Positions 1-7,324 of a DNA stretch of 18,710 bases are shown here, one piece after another. The DNA comes from CAVSVP01 sp963731125 (GTDB lineage: Bacteria > Pseudomonadota > Gammaproteobacteria > Competibacterales > Competibacteraceae), in assembly GCA_963731125.1 (NCBI GenBank), contig CAVSVP010000034.1, forward strand, positions 1 to 18,710, in the 5' to 3' direction. Below the pieces are notes generated by a model. That model did no database searches. It had not been told where the DNA came from and saw only the letters and a program-made list of their open reading frames with translations. A program made the position numbers and the translations under genes. Position 1 is the first letter of the stretch. Each line of letters opens with the position of its first letter.

Positions 1-52
1 AGGAGTTCTTAACTTACGAGACCGATGCACGGCTCAAGACACGGGGTCCGCT

Positions 53-1714
53 ATGACAGGTCACGTTGCTCAAACCATTACATTCGTTCTAAGTATCCTA
101 ATGACTCTGCCATTTTCGGGTGCGTTGTCGCAAACAAACAGTAACCTCGTTGTGGTCCTAGACGGTTCCGGATCGATGTGGGGACGCGTTGGCGGTGAGC
201 CCAAGGTCGTATCCGCAAAAAAGGTCATGAAAGACGTCCTGACGGACGTGCCGGCCAATGTCAGCCTCGGCTTTGTCGCCTATGGCCACCGGCGCAAGGG
301 CGACTGCACGGATATTGAAACCATTGCGCCGCTCGGCTCTGAGCCAGGTGAAGTCGCAGCGTCCGTGCAACGCATCCAGCCGAAAGGCAAGACCCCAATC
401 ACCGAATCGCTTCGCCATGCGGCCAAGCTCCTAGCTTCAACAGATGCGCCTTCGACATTGCTTCTGGTTTCCGACGGTATCGAAACCTGCCAGGGCGATC
501 CGTGCGCGTTGGCCAAGGAGCTGAAGCAGCAGGGCGTGAAGCTCGTGATACACACGGTCGGCTTTGGCGTTGGCGACGACGCCGCGGAGCAATTGCAGTG
601 TATCGCCGAAGCCGGAGGTGGCAACTATTACGACGTGGATGATCCCTCCACGCTGCGCACCGCACTTTTCGACGTGCGGAAGGCGGTCGTGGAGAATAAG
701 CCTGCGCCCAAACCTGAGCCCGTTATAGCCGAAGCCGAGCCGAAGCCCGATTCGAAGGTCATCAAGATAATCGGGCCTGGCACGATTAAGCTAAAGCCAG
801 CTTCATGGGTCAAGTTTCCGCCCTATCAATGGCATGCCGTCGATCCGGAATCGAATGAAGAGAAGGCTAGCGCCAGAAGCCAGGGTGAATTAAAAGTCCG
901 AAAGGGCGAATATCAGATCGTGTGGAGACAGTCTGAACACTATAGTCTCGACGTACCGCTGACCGAAATCGTCAATGTGCCGGCCGGCAAGACGGTGGAG
1001 GTACCGATCGATACCGGTCTGCAAATCATCGCGCCCGAGACGATCAAAGCGCCCTATTATTGGGCGCTTATGCGCCCAGGCGATGAGAAGCCACTCGCCC
1101 GGTTCCGGGGAACGTTGGGCCCGCAGGTGGTGCCAGTCGGAGACTATCGTCTGGTTTGGAGGCAATCGGAGCACTATTCGCCGTCGGTAGATTTCGGTGC
1201 CGTTACCATTGAAGCGGGAAAGCTTAAAAAACACGCAATAAATAGCGGCATTCAAATCCGCAGAGCGGATTGGATCGAAAAGGCGCCCTATTTCGTCGAG
1301 CTGGTGCGAGCCGATGGCAAGAGCCTCGGACGATGGCGGGATGCGGAGGGAGCGCAGCTTGTGCCTAAGGGCAAATATTCGGTTCTTTACCGTCAGAGCG
1401 AGCATTATCACAGCACGATCGAACTGGGTGAGATTACCGTGCCTCCCTCTGGTATGGCGGACGTTACGATAAATAGCGGCGTCAAGTTCGTGACGCAGGC
1501 AGATGCCAAACCGCCCTATAAGGCCATCTTTATGCATCTGGATAGCGGTAAGGAATTCGACTGGCGCGGCAAAGCCACGGGCTGGCAGCCGGTTCCGCTT
1601 CCCCCAGGCCGCTATAAGCTCGACTGGTGGGAGGATGAACACAAGACGAAGCGCATGACGCTTGTCGACGAGTTCGAGATCGAGCCCGGTACGCTTGTGG
1701 AGTTTCAACTGTAG
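53..1714 (+). CDS. Exported von Willebrand factor A protein with four C-terminal repeats
   Basis: The 553-residue protein starts with a signal peptide: a hydrophobic stretch at residues 8-25, with likely cleavage after ALS at 24-26. A VWA domain follows at about 31-212. Its MIDAS metal site is complete: DGSGSMWG with D37, S39 and S41, T114 in KGKTPI, and D141 in VSDG. A Pro/Glu/Lys-rich linker (215-235) leads to four diverged repeats of about 78 residues (roughly 240-320, 321-399, 400-474 and 475-553). Each is predicted beta-rich and ends in a motif such as WRQSEHYS (291, 369), YRQSEHYH (446) or WWEDEH (525). VWA domains with an intact MIDAS usually bind a protein ligand through a divalent metal. 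The repeats may bind a surface polymer or carbohydrate, which is inference. The ATG is preceded by GGGG at suitable spacing. The next gene starts 37 bp downstream on the same strand, so the two probably share a transcript. The ligand is unknown. Confidence 0.85.
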   Translation: MTGHVAQTITFVLSILMTLPFSGALSQTNSNLVVVLDGSGSMWGRVGGEPKVVSAKKVMKDVLTDVPANVSLGFVAYGHRRKGDCTDIETIAPLGSEPGEVAASVQRIQPKGKTPITESLRHAAKLLASTDAPSTLLLVSDGIETCQGDPCALAKELKQQGVKLVIHTVGFGVGDDAAEQLQCIAEAGGGNYYDVDDPSTLRTALFDVRKAVVENKPAPKPEPVIAEAEPKPDSKVIKIIGPGTIKLKPASWVKFPPYQWHAVDPESNEEKASARSQGELKVRKGEYQIVWRQSEHYSLDVPLTEIVNVPAGKTVEVPIDTGLQIIAPETIKAPYYWALMRPGDEKPLARFRGTLGPQVVPVGDYRLVWRQSEHYSPSVDFGAVTIEAGKLKKHAINSGIQIRRADWIEKAPYFVELVRADGKSLGRWRDAEGAQLVPKGKYSVLYRQSEHYHSTIELGEITVPPSGMADVTINSGVKFVTQADAKPPYKAIFMHLDSGKEFDWRGKATGWQPVPLPPGRYKLDWWEDEHKTKRMTLVDEFEIEPGTLVEFQL

Positions 1715-1751
1715 GCAGGAAGGGCCAAAGCCTTTGCCAGCGTAGGCATCG

Positions 1752-1967
1752 ATGTGTAGCAGAGCTTTGACTGGCATATTGCTCCTGGCGATGGTTATCG
1801 TCGCCGCTGGGGCAACTGGCGCGGCCGGCCAGGGCGCGCCAGAAAATTCGGATGTTCAGTCAAAGACCAAGCGCATTGTTATACCCAAAGCTGCAAATGA
1901 GAAGCCCCCTCACGCACAGCCAGCAAATCAGGCGCATCCTAAAACATCGTTCAAACGAAGTGCCTGA
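1752..1967 (+). CDS. Signal-peptide fragment of the following gene (frameshifted N-terminus)
   Basis: This 71-codon frame encodes a clear Sec signal peptide. Basic residues are followed by a hydrophobic core at about 7-24 and an Ala/Gly-rich cleavage region near residue 26. There is no lipobox cysteine. The remainder is a Lys/Pro/Ala/Gln-rich linker that ends at a TGA. The large downstream frame overlaps it, begins without a signal peptide and enters the same kind of Pro/Thr-rich linker shortly after 1967. The simplest reading is one exported protein whose N-terminus was separated by a one-base gain (or two-base loss), for example near the A4 run at 1943-1946. The ATG has only a distant Shine-Dalgarno-like AGGAAGGG (about 1717-1724), so initiation may depend on coupling to the upstream VWA gene. 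Confidence 0.5.
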   Translation: MCSRALTGILLLAMVIVAAGATGAAGQGAPENSDVQSKTKRIVIPKAANEKPPHAQPANQAHPKTSFKRSA

Positions 1968-3864
1968 AATCAAATCGCAGACGCCATCCGGGGCAGACAC
2001 TCCGGCAACCCCCGAGCCTATACCGATTGATAAGACGGCTAGCGGCCAAGGCATAGTCATCCTTAAAGACAAGCCCGTTGTTAGGGGACGCATTCTCTCA
2101 TTGACGGGCGATACGCTCATTGTCGAAGGACCGGACAAACGCTCGCTGCCCTTCAAGCGGTCAGAGTTGGTGGGACTGGACTTCGAGGCCCACCAACTCG
2201 CTACACCGCCGAGGCTACCCGGATCAGCGCCGAAGGTCGGTGACGACATCATTGTTCGATATGACGGTAGTATGATCTTTGCGAAGATAGGCGCTATTAC
2301 CAACAATACCGTGATTACGGACCAATCAACTCTTTTACGAAAAGATGTCGATCGCATAGTTTTCCATTCTAAGGCAGCCACTGGCACGTTGGCAGCAGCC
2401 GAACCTCCTAACGGAGTGGATGTGGGCGATCCGAGCAGTTCCGGCGTCGCTGACAACGACGACACTTCCGGGCAAGATCAGCCTACGCCGTCGGAACTGG
2501 CGACGGCAATCTGCCCGAAGGACAAGCCGTTGGGCGGCTGGGCGAAATGGCGGTACAAGACGAACTATCCACCGGTGTCCCTAACAGGGAATGTGATAGA
2601 GCGGATTAACGGCTGGTTCACTTTCACCGGGACAGTAAAGGAAGATCCGCTCACTGGCATTCGGTTGGCTGCTTCTGGGTATTTCACCAGCGACAACCTG
2701 CATCTGGACGTTTTCCGGCCCGCTAGCAGATCGAAATACCAAACGTTGACCTGCACACAGGACACTGTCAGATGGTCTGGCCAGCCTGTTCTGGACAACT
2801 ACTATCCGGGGGTTGGGGTTCTGTTCAATCCGGTGATGCCGGATCTCATCATCGGTTTCCATTGGGAAAACCCCACCATTCCCGAGCAATGCACCGAGTC
2901 GATTTCGGGTTCGTCGTGGACCTCCGAGGTAAAGGTGCCCCATACTCAAGGTATGCGGGCACTTGCTGAAGGAATCGAGGGGCCGCCGACTCATTTCTAC
3001 TACACACGCGTTCCACCTGGGCCCTGTTATCCGCCGGCGGCACGAAGCGAACAGAAGCCAGAGTGTGCCAATAATCGATACAGGTTCGTTCTGCCGTTTG
3101 AGGGCAAGTATAAGAATACAACGCCGACGGCAACCATCGCGTGGTCGGAAATCTCATGGAAGGTCTGCTGTGGCTGTGGCGTGAGGCCTGCCGACAGCAT
3201 TACGTCCGGTCCTCCGCCATCAGAACCGACAGAGGACGAAGAGGACTGTTTCCAAACTGGCAGGCTCAACCAGAAATGGTTCGATTCCCAGTTTCAGGAG
3301 GTGAAGGCACGGTTGGCCGAGCTCTTGCCAAAGTTCGAGCACCACTACAACGAAACGCTTTTCAACCTGGAAGCATGGCGCTTCATTAATTTGGCGTGCG
3401 GGATAACGGACATCGTCATTAAAGTGGCGGAGAAGGTCGTTGGTGATGCGCACGACTATGCCGACGCAATTCTGAAAGGGCGGGAATTTGCCGAGAACAT
3501 AACGTCTGACAGTGATACCTGGATCATTCCCGGCGGTCTCGGTTCGCTCGTCGACCAATTTGGCAAAATTGTTGACGCTTATAAGGCTCATTTGGGGGAT
3601 CAGGCCGTTCTTCGAACGCGGCTGCAATCTTGCCATATGATGAAAGAAGCCTTCCCGAAAGCCTACGAAGCCGCACGTCAGTTCCTACACCATCGCCAAC
3701 AGACGCACGAATATGCGTCAAGACTTCGTCGTCTGCTGCAGAAGCTCGAACGGTTGGACATCGAATACGAGCTGGAGACGGATAAATATCATCGCCAATG
3801 TGTGGAATGCGCCAATCGCCAAGGCAAGGATCCCGCACTTTGTCCTGGTCTGCATGATAACTGA
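1852..3864 (+). CDS. Unrecognised large protein, probably exported, partner of the VWA protein
   Basis: I do not recognise this 670-residue protein. The first ~38 residues are probably not real coding, because they overlap the signal-peptide frame, and homologous coding likely begins near 1950-1970. What can be seen: a Pro/Thr-rich linker (about 40-65); two similar small beta-barrel-like segments (about 68-111 and 128-171, each with alternating Val/Ile and Gly turns); an Asp/Ser/Pro-rich linker (180-215); a cysteine-containing beta-rich middle region (220-445) ending in CCGCG at 439-443; an acidic linker (456-466); and a helical C-terminal part (470-660) with charged heptad-like helices near 595-650 and CVEC plus a final Cys at the end. 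The many cysteines fit an oxidising extracytoplasmic location. It follows the VWA gene directly, so joint function at the cell surface is plausible but unproven. Confidence 0.6.
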   Translation: MFSQRPSALLYPKLQMRSPLTHSQQIRRILKHRSNEVPEIKSQTPSGADTPATPEPIPIDKTASGQGIVILKDKPVVRGRILSLTGDTLIVEGPDKRSLPFKRSELVGLDFEAHQLATPPRLPGSAPKVGDDIIVRYDGSMIFAKIGAITNNTVITDQSTLLRKDVDRIVFHSKAATGTLAAAEPPNGVDVGDPSSSGVADNDDTSGQDQPTPSELATAICPKDKPLGGWAKWRYKTNYPPVSLTGNVIERINGWFTFTGTVKEDPLTGIRLAASGYFTSDNLHLDVFRPASRSKYQTLTCTQDTVRWSGQPVLDNYYPGVGVLFNPVMPDLIIGFHWENPTIPEQCTESISGSSWTSEVKVPHTQGMRALAEGIEGPPTHFYYTRVPPGPCYPPAARSEQKPECANNRYRFVLPFEGKYKNTTPTATIAWSEISWKVCCGCGVRPADSITSGPPPSEPTEDEEDCFQTGRLNQKWFDSQFQEVKARLAELLPKFEHHYNETLFNLEAWRFINLACGITDIVIKVAEKVVGDAHDYADAILKGREFAENITSDSDTWIIPGGLGSLVDQFGKIVDAYKAHLGDQAVLRTRLQSCHMMKEAFPKAYEAARQFLHHRQQTHEYASRLRRLLQKLERLDIEYELETDKYHRQCVECANRQGKDPALCPGLHDN

Positions 3865-3920
3865 CGGCCCTTGGCCTGCGATGAACGAAGCCACCAACTC
3901 ACCATGGCGCGACTTTACAT

Positions 3921-4011
3921 TAGACATTATCGGTTTTAAAGTTTCGGCGAGTTATTGCCCTTGATGTACAAGTAGTTAAGTCGGTCAATAGCTTATTTCC
4001 GATAATGTCTA
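3921..4011. repeat. Perfect 13-bp inverted repeat around a 65-bp spacer
   Basis: TAGACATTATCGG at 3921-3933 is matched exactly by its reverse complement CCGATAATGTCTA at 3999-4011. The 65-bp spacer is AT-rich and has no evident ORF. No target duplication flanks the pair. It lies in the gene-free stretch between the large ORF and the attC-like site. It could be the ends of a tiny non-autonomous element, a recombinase site or a transcript hairpin with a long loop. Sequence alone does not decide between these. Confidence 0.7.
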
Positions 4012-4108
4012 TTGATTTGACTCGCTCGATATCTCGCGACATTTCGAGCTGATGAAATATTACGGTCAGGTCTTTCCTTTTGACTTTCTCGGATAAGGAG
4101 GCGATCCG

Positions 4109-4210
4109 ATGCACTTTGGCCTAACATCAAGGTCAACGCGGACCGTCGCGCTACCGCACGGCGGCCGGGCGGCCGGTTACCTTGGCGTGTGTGCCGGGCA
4201 TGGCACGTAA
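4109..4210 (+). CDS. Possible 33-codon ORF with strong ribosome binding site, running through the attC-like site
   Basis: AAGGAGG at 4095-4101 lies 7 nt before an ATG at 4109, the strongest Shine-Dalgarno in this part of the window. The frame reads through the attC-like palindrome and into the first bases of the group II intron, ending at TAA (4208-4210). The peptide has no recognisable domain. Before the intron arrived the frame would have continued into whatever followed. It may be a leader that once supplied translation to a downstream cassette, or chance. Confidence 0.25.
   Translation: MHFGLTSRSTRTVALPHGGRAAGYLGVCAGHGT
4119..4188 (+). other. attC-like integron recombination site, interrupted by an intron
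   Basis: The site begins with GCCTAAC (4119-4125), which fits the RYYYAAC core of attC. Three bases later comes AAGGTCAACGCGG (4129-4141), which pairs with CCGGTTACCTT (4173-4183) except for two extra bases in the left arm, as in the extrahelical bases of attC hairpins. The GC-rich centre can form a short inner stem (CCGT/ACGG). The right arm is followed by GGC and then GT, where GTTRRRY would be expected. The intron starts exactly there, so the last five bases of the core are displaced. The implied length of about 75 bp is normal for attC. Core, arms and insertion position agree, but there is no integrase or second attC in view. Confidence 0.55.
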
Positions 4211-4435
4211 CTACGCAGGTGCAAGTCCTGCGACCAGGTTTTCGCAGAGCCGAAGGCTAGGGAAACGGCAAGGGCGTCACCGCGAGGTGGGGTCTGGAGG
4301 AAGCCGAACCCAAGGCTGCGGGGCGATGAACAAGAACCGGATACGAGGCGTGATGCATCTGGGACGAGCGGGCACGTGATCACGAAGTCCTCCATCTTCG
4401 ATTGGCCTGGGTAAACCACCGATTCGATAACTTGT
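4189..4435 (+). mobile_element. Group II intron 5' fragment (probable class C-attC type)
   Basis: The sequence opens with GTGTGCC, a group II intron 5' end of the GUGYG type. It continues with domain I-like elements: the hairpin GCAGG-TGCAAGT-CCTGC near 4215-4231, AGCCGAAGGCTAGGG near 4248-4262, and the purine-rich tract GATGAACAAGAACCGGATA near 4325-4343. Only the 5' part is present. No reverse transcriptase/maturase frame and no domain V or VI were found. A degenerate IS982-type element follows at about 4436, so the intron is inactive. Class C-attC introns are known to insert next to attC hairpins, which matches the palindrome immediately upstream. The exact right boundary is uncertain by some tens of bases. 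Confidence 0.65.
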
Positions 4436-5340
4436 TCTTAGACATGACACCCTCCCCCAACTAGGAGATACGCTCGTTTGAACCCCAGTGGAATCAGCAA
4501 CTTCTGCAAGTGGGAGAGGGCAGGCGCAGGAAGGCCTCGGCCCTTTCGCTGAGTGAAGTCATGACGATCATCATCGCCTTCCACAGCTCGAACTTTCGTA
4601 CGTTTAAACATTACTACACGGGCTACGTGATGAAACATCTGCGCTGGGTGTTTCCGACCTTGGTCAGCTATAGCCGCTTTGTGGAGCTGATGCGCTCGGT
4701 GCTGATTCCGCTGTGTAGCTACCTTCACACCCGCCAGGGCCAGGTCAGCGGCATCAGTTTTATCGACTCAACGCCGATCAGCGTCTGTCATCCCAAACGC
4801 GCTCATGCCCATCAGCTCTTCAAGAAGCTGGCCAAGTGGGGCAAGAACTCGGTGGGCTGGTTTTATGGCTTCAAACTCCATCTTATCATCAATGATGAAG
4901 GGGAATTACTCGTAATCAAGCTCACCCCGGCCAACCTCGATGACCGGGTGCCGGTGCCAGAGATGACCCCAGCGCTTTTCGGGAAGCTCTTTGGCGACAA
5001 GGGCTATATCTCCCAGAAGCTCTTTGAGTGGTTGTTTGAACGAGGCGTGCGACTCATTACCAAGCTTAAGAAAAACATGAGAAACAAACTCTTACCCTTG
5101 ATGGACAAGCTCCTGACCCGCAAACGCGCGATCATTGAAACCGTCAACGACCAGCTTAAGAACATCTCTCAGATCGAGCATTCCCGCCATCGCAGCGTAG
5201 CCAATTTCATGGTGAACTTGGTCGCCGGTCTAATCGCTTATACCTATCGAGACAAAAAGCCCTCTCTTAACCTTCGCTTTAACTCGCCCAATCAGTTGCC
5301 CGTTACCATTTAGTTATGTCGAACTGACGTTTAGTTTAAT
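4436..5340 (+). mobile_element. IS982-family insertion sequence remnant
   Basis: This stretch holds an IS982-family transposase and its short 3' flank. No terminal inverted repeats could be paired: the sequence after the stop (5313-5340) has no convincing reverse complement near 4436-4460. The left end therefore appears lost or eroded where it meets the intron fragment. Boundaries are approximate. Confidence 0.55.
4510..5313 (+). CDS. IS982-family DDE transposase, 5'-degenerate
   Basis: The 267-residue frame matches the IS982 family: SLSEVMTIIIAFH at 13-25, HYYTGYVMKHLRWVFP at 34-49, and a DDE triad most likely formed by D86 (SFIDSTP), D163 (GDKGYIS) and E210 (IIETVNDQLKN). Family members are usually some 25-35 residues longer at the N-terminus. 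Upstream in the same frame, typical IS982 sequence (SFEPQWNQQLLQ) continues back to about 4474 and is then cut by an in-frame TAG at 4462-4464. The GTG at 4510 is therefore just the first available start and not the ancestral one. The element is probably dead or weakened. The catalytic core is otherwise uninterrupted, so decay is recent or limited to the 5' end. Confidence 0.8.
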   Translation: MGEGRRRKASALSLSEVMTIIIAFHSSNFRTFKHYYTGYVMKHLRWVFPTLVSYSRFVELMRSVLIPLCSYLHTRQGQVSGISFIDSTPISVCHPKRAHAHQLFKKLAKWGKNSVGWFYGFKLHLIINDEGELLVIKLTPANLDDRVPVPEMTPALFGKLFGDKGYISQKLFEWLFERGVRLITKLKKNMRNKLLPLMDKLLTRKRAIIETVNDQLKNISQIEHSRHRSVANFMVNLVAGLIAYTYRDKKPSLNLRFNSPNQLPVTI

Positions 5341-5410
5341 AATACTGTATGACCCTTTTATGCCATTGGCGAGTATTTAAACCTTATCTCTCATCGTCAA
5401 GCGTTAAGCG

Positions 5411-6799
5411 CTAAAAATCAACTTGGGCGCGAGCCTGATAAATGTTTGCATTATCATACTTAGTGCCCGGGCCTGCTATGCCTTCCCGTTTCGCGTTGAC
5501 ACGAATGTAGTTAAACATAAACCGGATGTGGGACGTCGCATACCAATTTAAGCCGGCTGTATAATTGTTTTCTCGTCCTCCTTTGATTGCCCCATCGTTG
5601 AGGTCAATATAGCTATAGCGCAGGGTCAGTTCCCAAGCGCCGAGCCCGCCCCCGCCGTCGACCGGATTGAATGGCTTGACGCGTCCGAACGTGCCGTCTT
5701 CCGGATCATAGTTACGGGATTCGCCGGTGAGGAAATAGCTGCCGAAAACATAAAAGCCGTCGAAATCCGGATCGCTGGCATCGTCACGATCGACGTTTGT
5801 GTAGATATATTCGCCCTGGGCCGAAAAGGGTCCCCAGACCGCCGCCAGCTCGCCGCCAATGCCGTAGTAGCTATTTACATCGTCGATGGTGTCGGTATCA
5901 ACTAATCGTACGTTGGTTACATGGGATTCCGGACGCTCCTCAAAGCTCACCTCATTGTCGCTGTCCGGTTCGCGCCAGTATCCTGATGCGCCCAAATGCA
6001 CCGCAATGTTGTCATCATATATGGGAGCAAAGGTGGCTCGGGCATTTAACCCCCAGCCCTCGTTGGTTTCGCTGTCTTGGTTGCTATCCGTCCCTTCGCT
6101 AAAGAGCCCGCCGCTCACGCTCCAGTTAGCGCCATGGGTAAACACACCGGCGCCAATATGGCGCCCTGGTACGAAGGCATTGGGTAAGGCCCGCTCCATA
6201 AAGGTAATGTATTTGGAACTGGTTAACTCTTCCAGGCTAAACCATTCCTTGAAATTACCCAAGGTAATGGTGGTCGGATCGAAACCCGTGTAGCGAATAT
6301 AGGCATCCCGGATACCTTCAGAACCAGATTCGGTAAAATCGTACTGCAGTTTATAATCCCAGACTCTCCACATGGTCCCTTCGACAAAGAGGCGCGCCCG
6401 GCGGAACTCGGTGCCGTCGCCTAGTTTTACGTCATCATCGTCATACAGGGCGCCGTCGACCATAAGCCGGCCACCGATCTGAACGGCAAACGCTTCGTCT
6501 TCCGTTTTAAATTTCAGTGCTCCTCCCTTAACGGAGACGCTGACCTCTTCTTCCTGCTCCTCTTCCGCCGCTTGCTCCTCAGCGATACGGGCTTCTTCCT
6601 CGCGTTGCTGAGTGGCTAGCGCCTCATTCCTTAGCCGCTGGTACTGCGCTTCATTGAGGGTACCGTTTTGGCGCAGCACCTCCAGCAGTTCCAGCAGTTC
6701 CGACGCCGCTGATACGGGATGCGAAAACAGACTAATGGCACCCGCTGCCACCGTACTAAGCAATAGTTGTTTGCGTAATTTATTACTATACATTGACAT
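5411..6799 (-). CDS. Outer-membrane porin of the phosphate-selective OprO/OprP family
   Basis: I chose the ATG at 6799 (462 residues) because AGGGG lies 5 nt upstream and a signal peptide begins there: KLRK followed by a hydrophobic stretch ending in VSAA near residue 32. The longer frame upstream has no such support. After cleavage comes a short helical region (about 33-75) very rich in Glu and Gln, the kind of periplasmic coiled coil often found before this barrel. The barrel begins near GGALKFKTED and shows alternating aromatic strands to the end. The last residue is Phe in AQVDF, the usual C-terminal signal for outer-membrane insertion. Family members form trimeric anion or polyphosphate channels. 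The acidic loops (YDDDDVKLGD, DRDDASDPDFD) leave the substrate open. The gene stands alone. Confidence 0.85.
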   Translation of the reverse strand: MSMYSNKLRKQLLLSTVAAGAISLFSHPVSAASELLELLEVLRQNGTLNEAQYQRLRNEALATQQREEEARIAEEQAAEEEQEEEVSVSVKGGALKFKTEDEAFAVQIGGRLMVDGALYDDDDVKLGDGTEFRRARLFVEGTMWRVWDYKLQYDFTESGSEGIRDAYIRYTGFDPTTITLGNFKEWFSLEELTSSKYITFMERALPNAFVPGRHIGAGVFTHGANWSVSGGLFSEGTDSNQDSETNEGWGLNARATFAPIYDDNIAVHLGASGYWREPDSDNEVSFEERPESHVTNVRLVDTDTIDDVNSYYGIGGELAAVWGPFSAQGEYIYTNVDRDDASDPDFDGFYVFGSYFLTGESRNYDPEDGTFGRVKPFNPVDGGGGLGAWELTLRYSYIDLNDGAIKGGRENNYTAGLNWYATSHIRFMFNYIRVNAKREGIAGPGTKYDNANIYQARAQVDF

Positions 6800-7324
6800 G
6801 GTTTCCCCTAGCATTAACCGGGATCTAGCTGTCCATGCTAGGTATGGTGCCGCCACATGACCCTGTTGTCCTGCAGGAATTCGCTACTGCGCACCTTCCC
6901 TAATACGCAACTGGTGACACCGTTCAGCCCGATACCTCAGTGCTTATGGTTGCAAGAGGTCTGATAGTTGCTTTTTTGATAACGTTGTGATCATTTTGCT
7001 TTTTTCATTTTTCAAAAACTTTACTAGAAAATGAAGAAACGATGACAAAGCACTTTCGCTTCGCCGAACGAATTAGTTCACCATTCGCTCAAGCAATTTT
7101 CAATATGCTGAATTCAATATGCTGAATTCAAGCTGACGGTAAAGAGAAAGCGGCCTGCCGGATGAGACTGTCTTTCGGGTAGTCGTCTGGGGAATAGTGG
7201 GCTATTATTATATTTCCCAAACGACGTAACGCGTCGGTGATTCGCCGAGACCATGAGTAGAGAATGGATCGCAGCGGCGAACCGCCCCATGTCCGGTTAA
7301 CCTTGATGTTCTGCGAGGCATATT
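6800..7324. other. Divergent intergenic region between porin and aldolase
   Basis: This 525-bp gap must hold the promoters of both flanking, divergently transcribed genes. It contains an AT-rich tract (about 6965-7035), a 14-bp tandem repeat (7101-7128) and small GC hairpins such as CGACG/CGTCG near 7224-7238. I see no ORF with a plausible ribosome binding site, no tRNA and no convincing consensus promoter. Confidence 0.4.
7101..7128. repeat. 14-bp perfect tandem duplication
   Basis: CAATATGCTGAATT occurs twice back to back (7101-7114 and 7115-7128), followed by CA, the start of a third unit. It lies about 200 bp before the aldolase start. It may be a duplicated regulator half-site or simple replication slippage. 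Confidence 0.85.

Noticed and set aside
890..1777. Long open frame (295 codons) on the minus strand under the VWA gene
   Set aside because: It is antisense to a gene with clear signal peptide, MIDAS residues and repeats. Its own translation has no recognisable domain and looks like a codon-bias shadow.
5395..5415. AGCG-TTAA-CGCT hairpin followed by A5 as a terminator for the IS
   Set aside because: The stem is only 4 bp and overlaps the porin stop codon. On the + strand it is followed by A and not T residues.
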